64,000 nt of DNA from Toxorhynchites rutilus septentrionalis (taxonomy: Eukaryota > Arthropoda > Insecta > Diptera > Culicidae), in NCBI RefSeq assembly GCF_029784135.1, contig NC_073746.1, positions 179,553,788-179,617,787 of the forward strand, written 5' to 3'. The notes under the pieces are model-generated. The model worked only from the letters and a program-made list of their open reading frames with translations, was not told the DNA's origin and did no database searches. Position numbers and translations under genes: made by a program. Position 1 is the stretch's first letter. Each line of letters opens with the position of its first letter. Below, in pieces: positions 35,784-48,367 of this stretch.

Positions 35784-36878
35784 ATGGATCGTTTTAGCAT
35801 CGCACAACGTGTTGATTTTGTTAAATTATACTATAAAAATGATGAAAAACCGGCAAATGTTTTTCGAGCATTACGGACGGATTTTGGTCGTCATGGACGG
35901 CCTACAGAGCACACAATCGCTAATGTAGTGCGTAAATTCGAACAAACTGGATCCGTAACGGATATTGTGAAACCTGTGCATCATCGTAATGTGCGTTCGG
36001 CCGAAAATATTGCTGCTGTTGCTGCCAGTGTGGAGGATGACCCGAATGTTTCGATTCCACGGCGTGCTCAGCAATTGGGCTTGTCAAACACATTATTGTG
36101 TCGAAATTTTGCATTTGGACTTCCATTTTCCATTTGGACATCCATATAAAGTCCAACTGGTACAAAAATTAGAGCGTGGTGACTATGGAATGCATCGGGC
36201 ATACGTCGATTGGGTGAACGAACAACAGCAGCAAAATGCTGAATTTTCACATCAAATTTTCTTCAGCAATGAGGCACATTTCGAGCTCGGTGGCTATGTG
36301 AACACCCAAAATTTCCGTATATGGGGCTCAGAAAATCCACACGTGATTGTTGAGAGGCCATTGTATCCGCCAAAAGTCACTGTTTGGTGCGCATTATGGT
36401 CTGGTGGAGTCATCGGGCCGTATTTCTTTGAAAATGAGGACGGAGAGACGGTAACTGTGAATGGTGAGCGCTATGGCCGCATGTTAACCTTTTTTTTTTG
36501 CCACAAATTGAAGATATGGATACGGATGACATGTGGTTTCAGCAGGACGGCGCCACGTGCCAAACAACACAACCGAACATGGCCATATTGCGAACGAAAT
36601 TTGAGGGACGCATAATTTCGCGTTTTGGTGATGCCAATTGGCCGTCCAGATCATGCGATTTGAACCCGCTAGACTTTTTTTTGTGGGGTTATGCGAAAGA
36701 CCGTGTCTATGCCAACTCTCCGCAAACTCTTGAACATTTGACAGACAACAGTCGTGAATTTATGACCGAGATACCGCCCCATATGTGCCGAAAAGTCATC
36801 GAAAATTACCTGTTCCGGATCAAGGTGTGCGAGGAAGCCCTAGGTGGACATTTGAATGATGTTGTATTTCACACATAA
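35784..36878 (+). pseudogene. DD41D (rosa-type) mariner transposase, frameshifted and catalytically altered
   Basis: Three frames give one transposase. 35784 to about 36105 is the DNA-binding half (MDRFSIAQRVDFVKLYY onward). About 36115-36490 carries FFSNEAHFELGGYVN and VWCALWSGGVIGPYFF. 36498-36878 carries WFQQDGATC and RSCDLNPLDFFLWGY. The third acid is a D, 41 residues after the second D, the spacing of the rosa group. The first catalytic position reads SNEAHF where relatives have SDEAHF, so the first D is N here. The frames change near 36110 and in a T run at about 36490. The copy is therefore dead three times over. Confidence 0.82.
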
Positions 36879-36901
36879 TGGCATAAACCAAACTTTAGTT
36901 T

Positions 36902-37257
36902 TGTAGGGAAACTAACTAAATTCGACTGGTTCACCAGTTTGTGGACGGGACACTGTTGGCGCGGATAAGTAATGGAAAAAACTATTCAAATCCTTTGCTC
37001 GAAATTGTATTTGACCGACGATATAATTTTTGATGCGTACTCTGTGAACTATCTACGTAGAAAGAGGCTGAAGCTATCGGTGTATCTAGTTTTATCTGTC
37101 TTTCGTTTCGTTCTGTGACAAAAGGGATTATAAAACTATTATCTGCTTTGTGCGTATGCAGATTAGATTTTTGAGATAATAATGATCTGCGCGATAAAGT
37201 GTGAGCGTAGGCAAATCATTTAGGGTACCGAGTCTATTATTGACCTGAGCTTGAACA
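36902..37257 (-). repeat. BEL/Pao LTR (downstream copy, complete)
   Basis: 356 bp, TG...CA ends. This copy preserves the 88 bp (37147-37234) that the other LTR lost around its mariner insertion, and the TA at 37235-37236 that was the mariner's target. Confidence 0.92.
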
Positions 37258-37726
37258 TACCGCCCACCATTGAAATTCTATTTCAATACAATTTTTTTTT
37301 TCATGCGTATTAATGGTGGGGGCTATCAATCTTACTAGATACATGTCGGTATTTAATTTCAATTCATTTCAATGTTATTTTTCGCAAAAGAATAATGGCG
37401 ATGAGGGCAAAAACAATAACTATCTACGCTGTTTTCATGTTTGACATATTAGTTACTCGATGACAGGATTGCTTCTTCCAACGGCTGCGGGGTGAGGTGT
37501 CGGGAAAGGTTCCTGCCGGATCTTGCAAGGGTCGTCTTCACAGGAGATGCCAGGTTGAATGTGGATTCGTCTGCGGGATAGTGTCGTCATCTGCCAATGT
37601 ATAGTATTTAGGCCGAGACCAAATCAAAATATAGTGAATGGAACAGGGATACTTAGCATGTGAGAGGGCCATAAGACCCTCTCCCATCCAACAATGCTTG
37701 TTTTCTGGATCCGCGAACAACTAGAC
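37258..37726 (-). other. BEL/Pao 3' untranslated region
   Basis: Sequence between the stop of the integrase frame and the LTR. It holds the candidate polypurine tract next to 37257. Nothing coding is recognised. Confidence 0.6.
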
Positions 37727-39490
37727 CTATGATGACTCTGCATTGCGCTGCAGATTGTCCTGAATTGGGAGAACACAGATGCATTTAATGGCTCGTTTGA
37801 ATATGCCATCTTTTGTCCGGATGTTGACTACACGTATACAGCCGTCGTTGCCAGGGAAAACTTCTACGATACGGCCGTATCGCCACTTCATTGGAGGGAG
37901 ATGATCCTCCTTGACCAACACCATGGTACCAATCTGGATGTTGTTGCGTCTGCGGGTCCATCTGGTTCGTTGCTGTAGGTCGGCGAGATACTCCGTTGAC
38001 CATCGTTGCCATATGCGTCTAAGGAATTCCTGAACTAGTTGCCACTGTGAAAGCTTTCCCAATGAAATTTCCTTATAAGACGGTTCAGGTATCGCGGTTA
38101 GCGATCTATGCACCAAGAAATGTCCTGGTGTAAGGACGTTCAGATCCTGAGGGTCACTGCTAAGCTGTGTGAGAGGCCGTGAGTTTAAACACGCCTCGAT
38201 TTGACACAGTAATGTTTCCATTTGTTCGGCGGTTACTAAGGCGTTTTTAAGAGTGCGATACAGGTGATGTTTTAGGGATTTCACCGCAGCTTCCCAAATT
38301 CCCCCAAAATGAGGAGATCTTGGCGGAATGAAGCGAAATTCTATGCCCTCGTCTGAGCACAGTTTTACAACTTGATCTCGACTTTGCTGTGTTCGGAATA
38401 ACTGCAAAAATTCGTTCAATAATCGTCTAGCGCCGACAAAATTAGTGGCATTGTCGCAAAAAATTGTTTGTGGTATGCCACGTCGGGCGGCAAATCTTTT
38501 GAGCGCTGCGACGAAAAAGTCTGTGGAGAGATTGCCCACTAACTCGAAGTGCTGCGCCTTCGTTGACATGCAGACAAAAACTGCAACATAGCACTTCTCT
38601 GGAGCACGTTTCCGGGTAAGCGGTCGCAAATATAGTGGTCCACAAAAATCGATTCCTGTTCTCAGGAATGGCATGGTTGGGGTTACACGTGCTGGTGGAA
38701 GATCCGCCATGATTTGTTCGGTATCTTCAGGCTTGCTGCGAAAGCAAGTGACGCAGGTGTGCACGGCTTTACGGGCAATGTTTAGTCGAAGAGGCCAAAA
38801 TCTTGAACGAACTGCTGCACATAACAGTTGGGGTCCAGCGTGTAGATATTTTATATGATAGTGGCGAACAATTAATAATGTTAGAGGATGATCATGATCG
38901 AGAATCATTGGTTGTTTTTGATCGTAGTTGATGCAAGCATTACTGAGACGGCCACGAGCTCGAAGAATGCCATCTTTCAGAATGGGTGAAAGCGATTTCA
39001 ATTTGGAAGTGGTTTTAACTTGTGTAGATGAGCGAATTGAGCGGATGTCTTCTCCGAATGATTCATTTTGAGCGATTCGTACTAGGTTTTGTAGAGCACT
39101 GTCCAATTCAGCAGTCGATAGGGGTCCAACTTGTCGTGTACTTCGGTTTCTTAATCTAGTGTTGAACACAAATCGGTGGAGATGAGCAACTAATCGAATT
39201 AACCCGGTGAGCGTTGATTTAAATTCGAATATATTGCTGGGAGAAACTGTGGCTAGGGAAGTCGATGGTTTCTCTTCTAATAATTGATTATCGAATTGAT
39301 CGTCGGTAGTACGCAAAATATTTGGTCGAAATTCACTTGATGTGCTCAACCAAAGTGGGCCTCTCCACCAGAGAGTGTGTTTGATCAGTTGACTAGCTAG
39401 CATGCCTCTGGATATTACATCCGCAGGGTTTTCAAAACCGGCTACATGGCCCCAAGTTCCAGCGGCAGTAATCTGCTGGATTTCCGCCAC
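37727..39490 (-). pseudogene. BEL/Pao Pol C-terminal part: integrase
   Basis: A 587-codon open frame. The first ~60 residues are the end of the RNase H/tether region (GTWGHVAGFENPADVISRG). An HH-CC zinc-binding region follows with H210/H217-type histidines and C246/C249 (CVTC). The integrase core has D281 (RTGIDFCGP), D346 (FCDNATNF) and E400 (GGIWEAAVKSL). The C-terminal part (WQRWSTEYLADLQQR) is the tail domain usual in BEL/Pao integrases. It would insert the cDNA copy. The frame itself is clean but is cut off from the upstream pol by a TAG and a frameshift near 39510-39540, so it could only be made as an orphan. Confidence 0.9.
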
Positions 39491-39498
39491 GCGATTTC

Positions 39499-40230
39499 CT
39501 ACAAATCTCTTCTAACGAGATGGCGATGGATGACGATCATTGAATCTGACCAGAAGAAGTCACGTGTGTTGAGGTTCAAACCACTCTTAACCTTCTCATA
39601 CAAATGGGTTAGTAGGAGGGCGGATGACAGTTCGAGGCGAGGCAGACAAATTCTTTTTTGACCTTTTCCTTGAGCTTTCGGTGCAACTTTCGACTTAGCC
39701 GTGAGGAGGTGTACACAAGTTGATCCACTCTCGGAGATGCAGCGAAGGTAGATGCAAGCTCCATACGCGCTCTCTGAAGCGTCGCAGAAGCCGTGTAGTT
39801 CAATGACGTATGGTTGACTACATGGGACTACCCAGCGAGGAACGGCAAAACCTTCTAGAGATTGCAGATCGTTTCGGAACTCTTTCCAAAACTGTAGTTG
39901 CTGGTCTTCTAATTGACAATCCCAGGATATTTTCGATTGCCACAATTGTTGCATAAACATTTTCGAACGTACTATAATTGGACCCACAAGCCCAAGGGGA
40001 TCAAATAAGCGTGCTGCGTCCGAGAGCACAAGTCGTTTGGTGATTACAGCGTTATAATTCCAGGAGGGTATTTTAAACCGGAAGACGTCTCCTGCTGGCT
40101 GCCACAGTAGACCTAAAGTTTTTACAGGTGATGACGAATCGAGTTCAAAAACATTGCGATTTTCTCTCAATTCGGCTGGTATGCTCTCTAAAATATGTGT
40201 GCTGTTTGACGCCCATTTGTGCAACTTGAA
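39499..40230 (-). pseudogene. BEL/Pao Pol middle part: end of RT and RNase H
   Basis: A 241-codon frame starting at LHKWASNSTHILESIP, which in BEL elements continues the RT frame. A one-base shift near 40230 separates them. LLWQPAGDVFRF, DAARLFDPLGLVGP and ELHGFCDASESAYGACIYLR (RNase H start) are visible. It ends after FFWSDSMIVI. A second frameshift follows, and a TAG stands where a tryptophan codon is expected. Confidence 0.88.
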
Positions 40231-43066
40231 ACCTACGAAGAATATCAGTTAGCTGCTTACAAAGCACGATGCCTTCTTGCTCTGATGCCACTCCACAAAG
40301 CAAGTCATCGATATAAAAGTTTTTATCGAGTATAGCGCACGCAGTAGGGTATGAGGTGACGTTTTCCATCGCAAGTTGCCGAAGGCAGCGTGTAGCTAAA
40401 AATGGGGCACTCGCTGTCCCATACGTAACGGTGCGAAGTTCATACGTGTCCACAGGATCATTAGGCTTGTTTCGCCATAAAATCCGTAGGAGATGACGGT
40501 CTGTTGGATGAATGAGTATCTGCCGATACATTTTTTCCAAATCAGCGACTATAGCGTACCGTGAGAGTCGAAATCGAAGGATGATATTGTAGAGGTCGTC
40601 TTGTACGACTGGACCGACCATGAGGGCATCCGTCGGACAGGAAGCGTCAAACACAACGCGCAGTTTCGTAGTTGAACTTTCAGGTCGTACAACACAGTGG
40701 TGTGGCATATGATAAGGTTGAATAGTAGAAGACAATAAATCAGCGTTAGGATCGATTAAGGTCATGTGTCCCAATTCGATATATTCTCGAATGAAATCCG
40801 TATACGATTTCATTAACTCGGGATTTGCGTGCAAACGACGTTCGAGTGAGAGAAATCGCCGTAGTGAAATTTCTCGAGAACTTCCTAGCTTCGATAAAAC
40901 AGTTTTCTTCGTCGGTAGGGATACAACAAATCTACTATTGGCATCACGCGTGGTCGTCTCTGCAAAATATTGTTCACACTGCTGTTCGTCCACAGAAAGA
41001 ATGTTGTTGGAGTGACATGATTCAATCTCCCAGAAACGCATCATCTGCTTTTCTAAATCCGCATTGCTGCATACCATGGTGACAGCGGAATGGCAGCTGA
41101 TAGTGTTGCTACATTTGCCGGATACAATCCAGCCGAAGACGGTTTCCTTTAAAATGGGCAAATTTGTATCAAGCTCGATAAAGCCATCAAGTAGTAAACG
41201 ATGGTAGATTTCAGCTCCTATTATAACATCGATGTGACTGGGTTCGAAGAAGCGTGGATCGGCAAGGACCACGGAAATTGGTATTTTCCATTGTGAAACC
41301 GATAAACGACTCGACGGAATAATCGGTTTGAATTCTGGTAGAATATGGAACTTCAAATCTACTGCGAAGTTGGTGTAACGAGACAAAACCTTGACTATGG
41401 CTGATTGCTTTGAATGTATCATGCTTGGACCAACTCCTTGGAGAGAGAGTGAATCGTTTTGACGATGAAGAATTAGCTTTTGTGCCAGTTGTGTGCTAAT
41501 TAAATTTCTTTCGGAACAGCTATCTAATAGAGCACGGGCCAAATGAATGTTGCCGTGAGAATCTGCTATCTTGATTATTGCGGTAGACAGGAATACAACG
41601 TTTCCACAAGAGGATGTATTTTCACGAACTGCATTCGGCGCGTGGGCTCCCACTGGAAGTGATTGTGACACGATTGGGGGTACTGGGCTAGTAGCGAAGG
41701 TTTGCGATTGTGAGTGAGGTGTGTTCGATATGATTGGAGCGTTCGATGAGTGTAGAGGTCGAGGGGTTATGGTAATTGGAACGTATTGTGACGAAGCTAT
41801 CTCTTGTCCTCGGTTGGAATTACTATCAGTGGAGCGCATGTGCAGCATTGTGTGGTGCTTTTGTCCACAAACGCGACAGGCTGAACTGGGACAAGCCTTC
41901 ACCATATGGGAGAAGGAGAGGCAATTTAGGCAAAGACCAGTCTTTTTCACCATTTCGTGCCTTTGGACGGGATTTAGTTTAGCAAAGGATTCGCATTTGA
42001 AAGGAGAATGATATGGTTTTTGACATAGTGGACAAGATTTATTTTGTGTGGCTGTAGTTGTGAGTGTCGATCCATATTTTTGTTTCGTTGAGAGTCTGCG
42101 AGTATCATTTCGGATAGTTTGTTCACGAGTCTTTGCCGCTGCTATAGGTTGTAGGGTAGCCAGGTGATCACGAAGGAATTTCAACAAATTTTGATATTGC
42201 GGTACCTCACGAGATTTATGATAACGCTCCCAGTATCTTTGGGTTTCTGTATCCAAACGTTTATACAACAAGTGTGCCAAAATATGAGACCAACCATCAG
42301 TATCAAGATCTAGTTTCTTAAGTTGGAGGAGGTTGCGTTCGTACGAATCTATCAACGTAACTAACGAATCGTAAGATTCCCGTCTGATGGGTTCGGCATC
42401 CAAAAAACCGTCCATCAGAGTTCTAGCGATAATTTTCTTGTTCTCGAATCGTTCTTGTAGCATTTTCCAAGCGACTTCATAATTTGACACTGTTACTTCG
42501 ATCGACTCAACTAATGTTTTTGCTTCCTTCGTTAGTACAGAGAGCAGATAATTAAATTTGTCAACGGGTGTAAGCGATGCATCTTTATCGATCATACTCT
42601 GGAAGGCATCCCGGAAACTAAGCCAATCTTTCACACTACCATCAAAAGAAGGGATTTTGAAGACCGGAAGATGAACACGGGATACGGTTGAATGGGAAGG
42701 CGGAGGGGAAAGATCAGTCACAGCTGTCGGTTTTAATCGTAGAGAAAGGAAAAAATCCTTTATATCGAAATACGTATTTTCAAATTCAATGCGCGTCTTT
42801 CTATTGGACGATTCCACGTCTCTAATAACTTCGGATTCTCTTTCGTCCTTAGTTTGACCAACCAGGCTTAAGTCCTGTTCCTGAATTGCTTCGATTTTTG
42901 CACGATTATCAAGAAACTTTTTGAATAATGTCTCAAGATGTTCCAAACGAGACTCAATTTTCACATGATCACGAGAATTATCAAAATCATTCACGAAGTT
43001 CTGTAAATTCTTCAGTGAATCGATGAAACCACGCTCAACTTTGGTGAGCTCACGTAACGACGCCAT
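40145..43066 (-). pseudogene. BEL/Pao Gag-protease-reverse transcriptase (973 codons open)
   Basis: Start ATG at 43066 in GCCATTTTG context on the plus strand. Residues 1-130 form a coiled, charged Gag start. About 133-300 form the Gag region beginning LPVFKIPSFDGSVKDWLSF. CCHC-like knuckles at about 345-408 read CPLCQKPYH, CLNCLSFSH and CRVCGQKHH. The aspartic protease motif at 515-517 is DSC rather than the common DSG or DTG. The RT has KLRVVFDAS and the catalytic YIDD at 918-921. The frame is uninterrupted to residue 958 or so, where a one-base shift ends it. BEL elements make Gag and Pol as one polyprotein, so this copy is blocked just after the RT core. Confidence 0.9.
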
Positions 43067-43517
43067 TTTGTTTCTATCGTTATTCAGATCACTAACCCTC
43101 TCGAATTTCCAACTTTTTGTATGAAATCACTCTTTAATAATCCAGCAATTGAAACTCACATGCACTATATCGATTTATTTCTATTCGCACCTTTCTTTTC
43201 TGAATACTCACGCTACTAGCGAGCCACGCTATAATTTTACGAAGGAGGATGAAATCCGTTTGCCACGGCCTAGAGCTCCACGTTCGATATAAGTTGCCGA
43301 AATCCGATCCTGAGTCTATGCAGAAGAAATCCTTTTTTCAGCTGGACCCGTAATCGCCGATAGACCAATCGACGCCGATGAAACTTCCGCACGCGTAGGG
43401 TGATGTAGATGTTCACAGTCCGATGTGAAAGTCCGTGATATTCGCACTCCAACAGTTCACTTTTGCCAGTTTTGGCCACTAATTACACATATCCGGTTTC
43501 TCGAAGGACCATAAAAA

Positions 43518-44548
43518 TGTAGGGAAACTAACTAAATTCGACTGGTTCACCGGATTGTGGACGGGACACTGTTGGCGCGGATAAGTAATGGAAAAAACTA
43601 TTCAAATCCTTTGCTCGAAATTGTATTTGACCGACGATATAATTTTTGATGCGTACTCTGTGAACTATCTACGTAGAAAGAGGCTGAAGCTATCGGTGTA
43701 TCTAGTTTTATCTGTCTTTCGTTTCGTTCTGTGACAAAAGGGATTATAAAACTATTATCTGCGAGCCCGGAAGCTGTACACCGAAATGCAGACGAAGCCG
43801 CATTGCCTGGTAATGGACGACGAAACCTACGTCAAAGCGGACTTTCGTCAGCTGCCGAGCCTGTTGTTCTTCTCCGCAGAGGACAAATTCAGCGTTCCGG
43901 AGGAGATTCGCAAGCAGAAACTATCCAAGTTTGCCAAAAAGTACATGGTGTGGCAAGCGACCTGCTCTTGCGGAAAGCGGAGCGCCCCCTTCGTGATGAC
44001 CGGCACGGTAAACGGGCAGGTTTACCTTAAGGAGTGCCTACAGAAGCGCTTACTACCACTATTGAAGCAGCACGAGGGCCCGACCATCTTCTGGCCGGAT
44101 CTCGCTTCGTGTCACTATTCAAAGGACGTGTTGGAGTGGTACGAAGCCAACGGGGTCATCTTCGTGCCAAAGGAAATGAACCCGCCCAACGCGCCGGAGC
44201 TTCGCCCAATAGAGAAATATTATGAAGATTATGAAGCAGGCCCTCCGGAAGAACCCAAAAGTTGTCAAATCGGAGGCGGACTTCAAGAGAAAATGGATTT
44301 CTGTTCAAAAAAAAACTACAATCTGACGTTGTACAGAACCTTATGGACGAGGTAAAGAGGAAGGTGCGAGCATACGGACTTGGACTCGAAGTATGAATAA
44401 AAAGAAAATGCCAAAAGTTGTTTAATAGTTTTTATTTTACTGTCTAAAATTTTCAAAAGGATCGGTCTACTGGGCGAATTTCTACAGCGTTTTTTCCGTG
44501 ATGCAATTTGATGTGACACACCCTTTATTATTGACCTAAGCTTGAACA
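43518..44548 (-). repeat. BEL/Pao LTR (upstream copy) interrupted by a mariner remnant
   Basis: From TGTAGGG at 43518 it matches the other LTR up to 43762. It then switches to the 3' half of an ITmD37E and resumes at TATTATTGACC (44526) to the terminal ACA at 44548. The 88 bp between these points in the other LTR are missing. Confidence 0.9.
43761..44525 (+). pseudogene. ITmD37E-type mariner, copy 4 (5' half deleted)
   Basis: It begins inside the transposase at GAGCCCGGAAGCTG and runs to the right inverted repeat ending at 44525, flanked by the TA of the LTR. The coding part keeps MDDET and FWPD, but a +1 change in the segment after RPIEKY and the A-run shift near 44312 break it. The stop equivalent is at 44394-44396. 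It cannot move, because its left end is gone. Confidence 0.92.
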
Positions 44549-44637
44549 AGTTTGAAATAAAAGTTTCATCGAAATTCGAATTCTAAGTGTGTTTTATTTC
44601 AATTTACTTTCGGAATTTAAAGTTGGAAAACCCTTTA

Positions 44638-47358
44638 GTACTCTATAGGTAACCGAATAGTCTCCTCTATAATGGATGTATATATTATGTGGCTTTTCAC
44701 GCGTGGTACTCTATTGAAAACTCAAATCACGACACCGAAGATTATTAGTGAGCTACCTAAGAAAGTAACTGAAAGTACTCCTCTATGACGTTTCGAAATG
44801 ACGACTAACTTTGTGACTAACGCTGTATTGTATTCCTAAACACAACGCCGAAGATTACTAAAGATCTACACAAGGAGGTAACTGAATGAACTCTTGTATA
44901 ATGAATAGAAACAACGATATATTTTATGTGATTTGAAAAGCTTAAACAGTTTCCTCTACGTAGAAGAAGATATACACTACAACATTGCACAGTATGGTCG
45001 AAACCACCCCGAATGGGTTATTTGAACTGATTGAGAACTTAAGTATAATCTACGAATAAGAAACTTATTGTAATTCATGTGAAATTGTCGTTAATTTTGT
45101 AAAGTTTATTATATCCTACACTATATACTTCAATTCAACCGACTTCTTACATATCTCTGGAAACTCAGAAAAATTGAGTGGTTCTATAGTTGTGAAACGC
45201 AGTGTACATTGCAATGTTTAAACACTGTACCTCATCCAAACGCTCGAACAAAATTTCATTCAACAATTTTGCAATACAGTTACATGGCAATTTCAATTTG
45301 CACTGAGTGTCATCTTGATACAATTCTTTTTCTTCTTTTTCGCAAGAGAATAAGCAATTCGTCACTCTCAACGTTTCCGGTGTTCATTTGCATCCCATAT
45401 GTTTCGGTATCAAATTAACCGATTTAACTCATTGCGTGTAGTTTGCATACATATTACTCTAAACTAGTTTGATGTAGGAAAGACAAATGTGCCTTGCTCA
45501 CTTCACACCACACAACATAACACATATGGCGACCATTCCATAAGCGTTCGGGGCACTGCATGGGTTCCAAAGGGTTCCGAGCATAAACAGGAAAAATGGA
45601 TGCGGTGCTTTTGGGCCCGAAATAGTCTAGCTGCAGCTTGTGGGACGGCAATGAGGATGATGATGATGATGACGCCGACGACGACGACAACGACGATGGG
45701 AGTGAAATGTCTAACAGATGTTTTCTTTGAAACAGCGCAAGTTCACATTTGCAGGAAGAAAGGTTAAGAATGGGAAGGGGTTTTCCGTTTTGATTGGAAA
45801 ACCAGAAGGCGCTCTGGAATATATATTTTCTTTCCTTGGCCCAAACAATCCACAAAAAAATGAACGGATCTCGTAAAACGTCTGAGTGATAGAACCAATG
45901 TTGGGCATTGTTTCCGTTTTATTAGAAGGGCTAGGGACAAACGATTTTTGTTTCTGCTTTTTCTTTGCATAGGTTCGGTACGTTGGATTCTAAGTATAAC
46001 AACATGATCTGGTGGAATCTTAAAACTGAAATCCTAGCAATAATATTCATAAAATGTATGTATTTGTTCTGCAATAAATCATCAATAATCATGCTTTGTG
46101 CTCTCAGCTCACAATGGAGACACTTCACGTGAAACGTTTCGGACGAGTGCATATTTGCAGTCTACGAGATAAATAATTCGTGCACTTTGCACGAATTGCA
46201 CTCGGAGGCGAAAAGTAGAAACAACACGCACATCATGTATGAAAATATCCACAGCTTCCCACCACGAGCTGTGGCGACGACCCGAATGATCTCTTCCCGC
46301 TGTGGCCAGCTGAAAGAAGATCAACAACGTCCCTCAAAAACAGCAAGTTTTCTTCCGCCAAAAACAACTGTGCTGACACCGGATGGCAGCGGTTTCACAC
46401 ATGAAATCCAAAAATTCCGCCAAGAGGTGAAAAATGTGAGCCTCTACCGCAGAGAGCACTTTCCAAATTTACACCCACGAATCGTGTCTTAAGCGTTGCT
46501 GCACCTACAGACCCCCCAATGTACCGCTTGCATACACTGTGGAAGCGTTTCATTGAATCTTCTCGCATGTCCTACTGCTCCCAGATTTTAGCAACATTTG
46601 TGTCTCCTTGATTCAGCCGAGACGTAGCGAACGAGAAAAATGTGTTGCTTGTTACACTTGCCTCTACCTCTTGTTGCAACTGTGATACCGAGAGTCCAAT
46701 GGGAAAGCCACGTTTCTCATTAAAATGAATTACCGACGCATCTTGTTCCCAGATTTATGATCCTTGTCTCGAATTTCGAGCTTGATTGGCTGAGCCGCCA
46801 CGACAGAAGAGGCTGAAGCTGAAGAAATGTACAAGGAACTTGAAATTTAACATGTTTTAAGTATGCCAATTTCTCTGGCCTTTATGTAAAACGAACAGAT
46901 GTGCCACCTTATAAAATCTGCTTTCTGCTATGCCACGTGGGATCCTAGAGGAACTTCCCCATCTCAACGTAGTATCACTTGCGTATTCTGCAATGAGTAC
47001 TTACAGTCAATCCCACAATTGAGTATGCACATACTACATTACGATACTCTCCATTTATTTGGTACAAAATATTTTGAATACATTTCTTCTTTTGATTCAT
47101 ATTGATAATACACTCACTTAACTAACTCTGCGCGCAAGAAAATTTCGCAAAAAGATTTTTGCTAATTATTTGTTCCAAAATGAATACAATTTCTATTCTA
47201 AGCATCGCATATTTGAGTGTACACCTTAAATTTCTCTGAACAACTTTTTTTCGTCAGTTTGTGATGTCAACACAGTGTTGGTTTTTGTTTTTTTTTGTAG
47301 ATGTTTGAAGAAGGTTTTTATCAAAATGCCAAGAGGAAAAAATAGATATTGTTACACG
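44638..47358. other. About 2.7 kb without a recognised gene
   Basis: No element ends or coding motifs found. A frame of 101 codons at 46187-46492 has no recognisable domain. This is one of the few longer stretches that may be older, single-copy sequence. Confidence 0.35.
45649..45700. repeat. Imperfect (GAT)n/(GAC)n trinucleotide tract
   Basis: A GAT run passes into GAC units over about 50 bp. Confidence 0.85.
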
Positions 47359-47974
47359 TATGGGAGATGGGGGTAAGACGGACATGTTAAGGAAAACTTC
47401 AATTGTGTCTTTGGAAACTCATGTTTTCAAAAATTTAATTTTCTTACAGTTCAATATACTGGTTTTCTAAATAACTGGCCAAATGTTTAACAAAAAATTG
47501 TTTTTCCATGTTTTTTTACTGAAATTAAAACAAGCCGAAAAGTAGAACATTTTTATCGGTGCGGGTATAACGGACATGTAGTGGGGGGATATGGACAGGT
47601 TCATAATATACGAAGCGTAGAGGATTAATGTTGTACGAAAATCTAGAAAGCGCTTTTTCCAAGCAAGGACAGACGAAAATCGCAATCATCTTCGTTCAAT
47701 TGAAACTCTGTACAACGACTGCCAGATTGCATCGTTTCGTAGCTACATTGCTCGCATGGAAACGACTGCGAAACAAAATCCCTCTGCCTTTTGGACGCAT
47801 GTACGCAATCGTAAACGATGTAAACAATTTTCCGCTGAGATGACATTAAGAGATAAGTCTGCTGATTATCCGATCGGTATAGCTTATTTATTCGCAGATT
47901 TCTTTGAAAGTGTACATAGCACTAACTAACCAGCATTTTCGTCTGTCAACATTAGGGACTGTCCTGCTTTTGAT

Positions 47975-48367
47975 GTGAACCTACCACTTTTCACCATAAC
48001 TCAATTTGAAATTTGGACTACTCTGAAAAAACTCGACGCTTCCAAGGGACCCGGAACCGACAACCTTCCACCGTTGTTCCTGAAAGAATGTGCAGAGTCT
48101 CTAAAAAAGCCGCTTTCCTCGATTTTCAACAAATCTCTCCGTCACAGGGTTTTCCCGAAGCTATGAAGGCAGCTTCAATTTGCCCAATATACAAATCAGA
48201 TTCGAGGCATCTCGTGGAAAATTACCGTGGTATCTCCATTTTGTGTTGCTTGACCAAAGTGTTCGAGGTATTGTTTAGTTCACAACGTCATCTATTAAGC
48301 GTCTCAAACAACTATCTCCGAATTTCAACACGGATTTGTAAAGAAGCGGTCAACCACAACAAACCTC
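47975..48367 (+). pseudogene. LINE reverse transcriptase N-terminal segment, frameshifted
   Basis: Two frames hold the upstream RT sequence. One reads LKKLDASKGPGTDNLPPLFLK (47975-48166). The other reads AASICPIYKSDSRHLVENYRGI and LSCL-like sequence (48170-48300). Together they supply the start of the RT domain whose core follows at 48368, but the frames change twice. Confidence 0.8.

Larger units (their letters stand above)
36902..44548 (-). mobile_element. BEL/Pao LTR retrotransposon
   Basis: LTRs begin TGTAGGGAAAC and end CTTGAACA in plus-strand reading. AGTTT is duplicated on both sides (36897-36901 and 44549-44553). The coding strand is minus: gag-protease-RT 43066-40145, then RNase H, then integrase to 37727. 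Over about 245 comparable bases the two LTRs differ at only two positions, so the insertion is recent. On the minus strand a purine-rich CAATGGTGGGCGG lies next to the downstream LTR and could be the polypurine tract. Confidence 0.93.
35671..44635 (+). mobile_element. Rosa-like DD41D mariner split by a BEL/Pao insertion
   Basis: Left end CCGGGTTTTCCACTTCGGGC and right end, inverted, AAGGGTTTTCCAACTTTAAA. Both are followed by TTCCGAAAGTA, and TA flanks both ends (35669-35670 and 44636-44637). The transposase lies at the left. The BEL/Pao element with its AGTTT duplication fills 36902-44548. Without it the mariner would be about 1.3 kb, a normal length. Confidence 0.85.

Noticed and set aside
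45164..46500. Several 60-130 codon frames as host exons
   Set aside because: No recognisable domains, both strands open, and no consistent splice pattern visible by eye.
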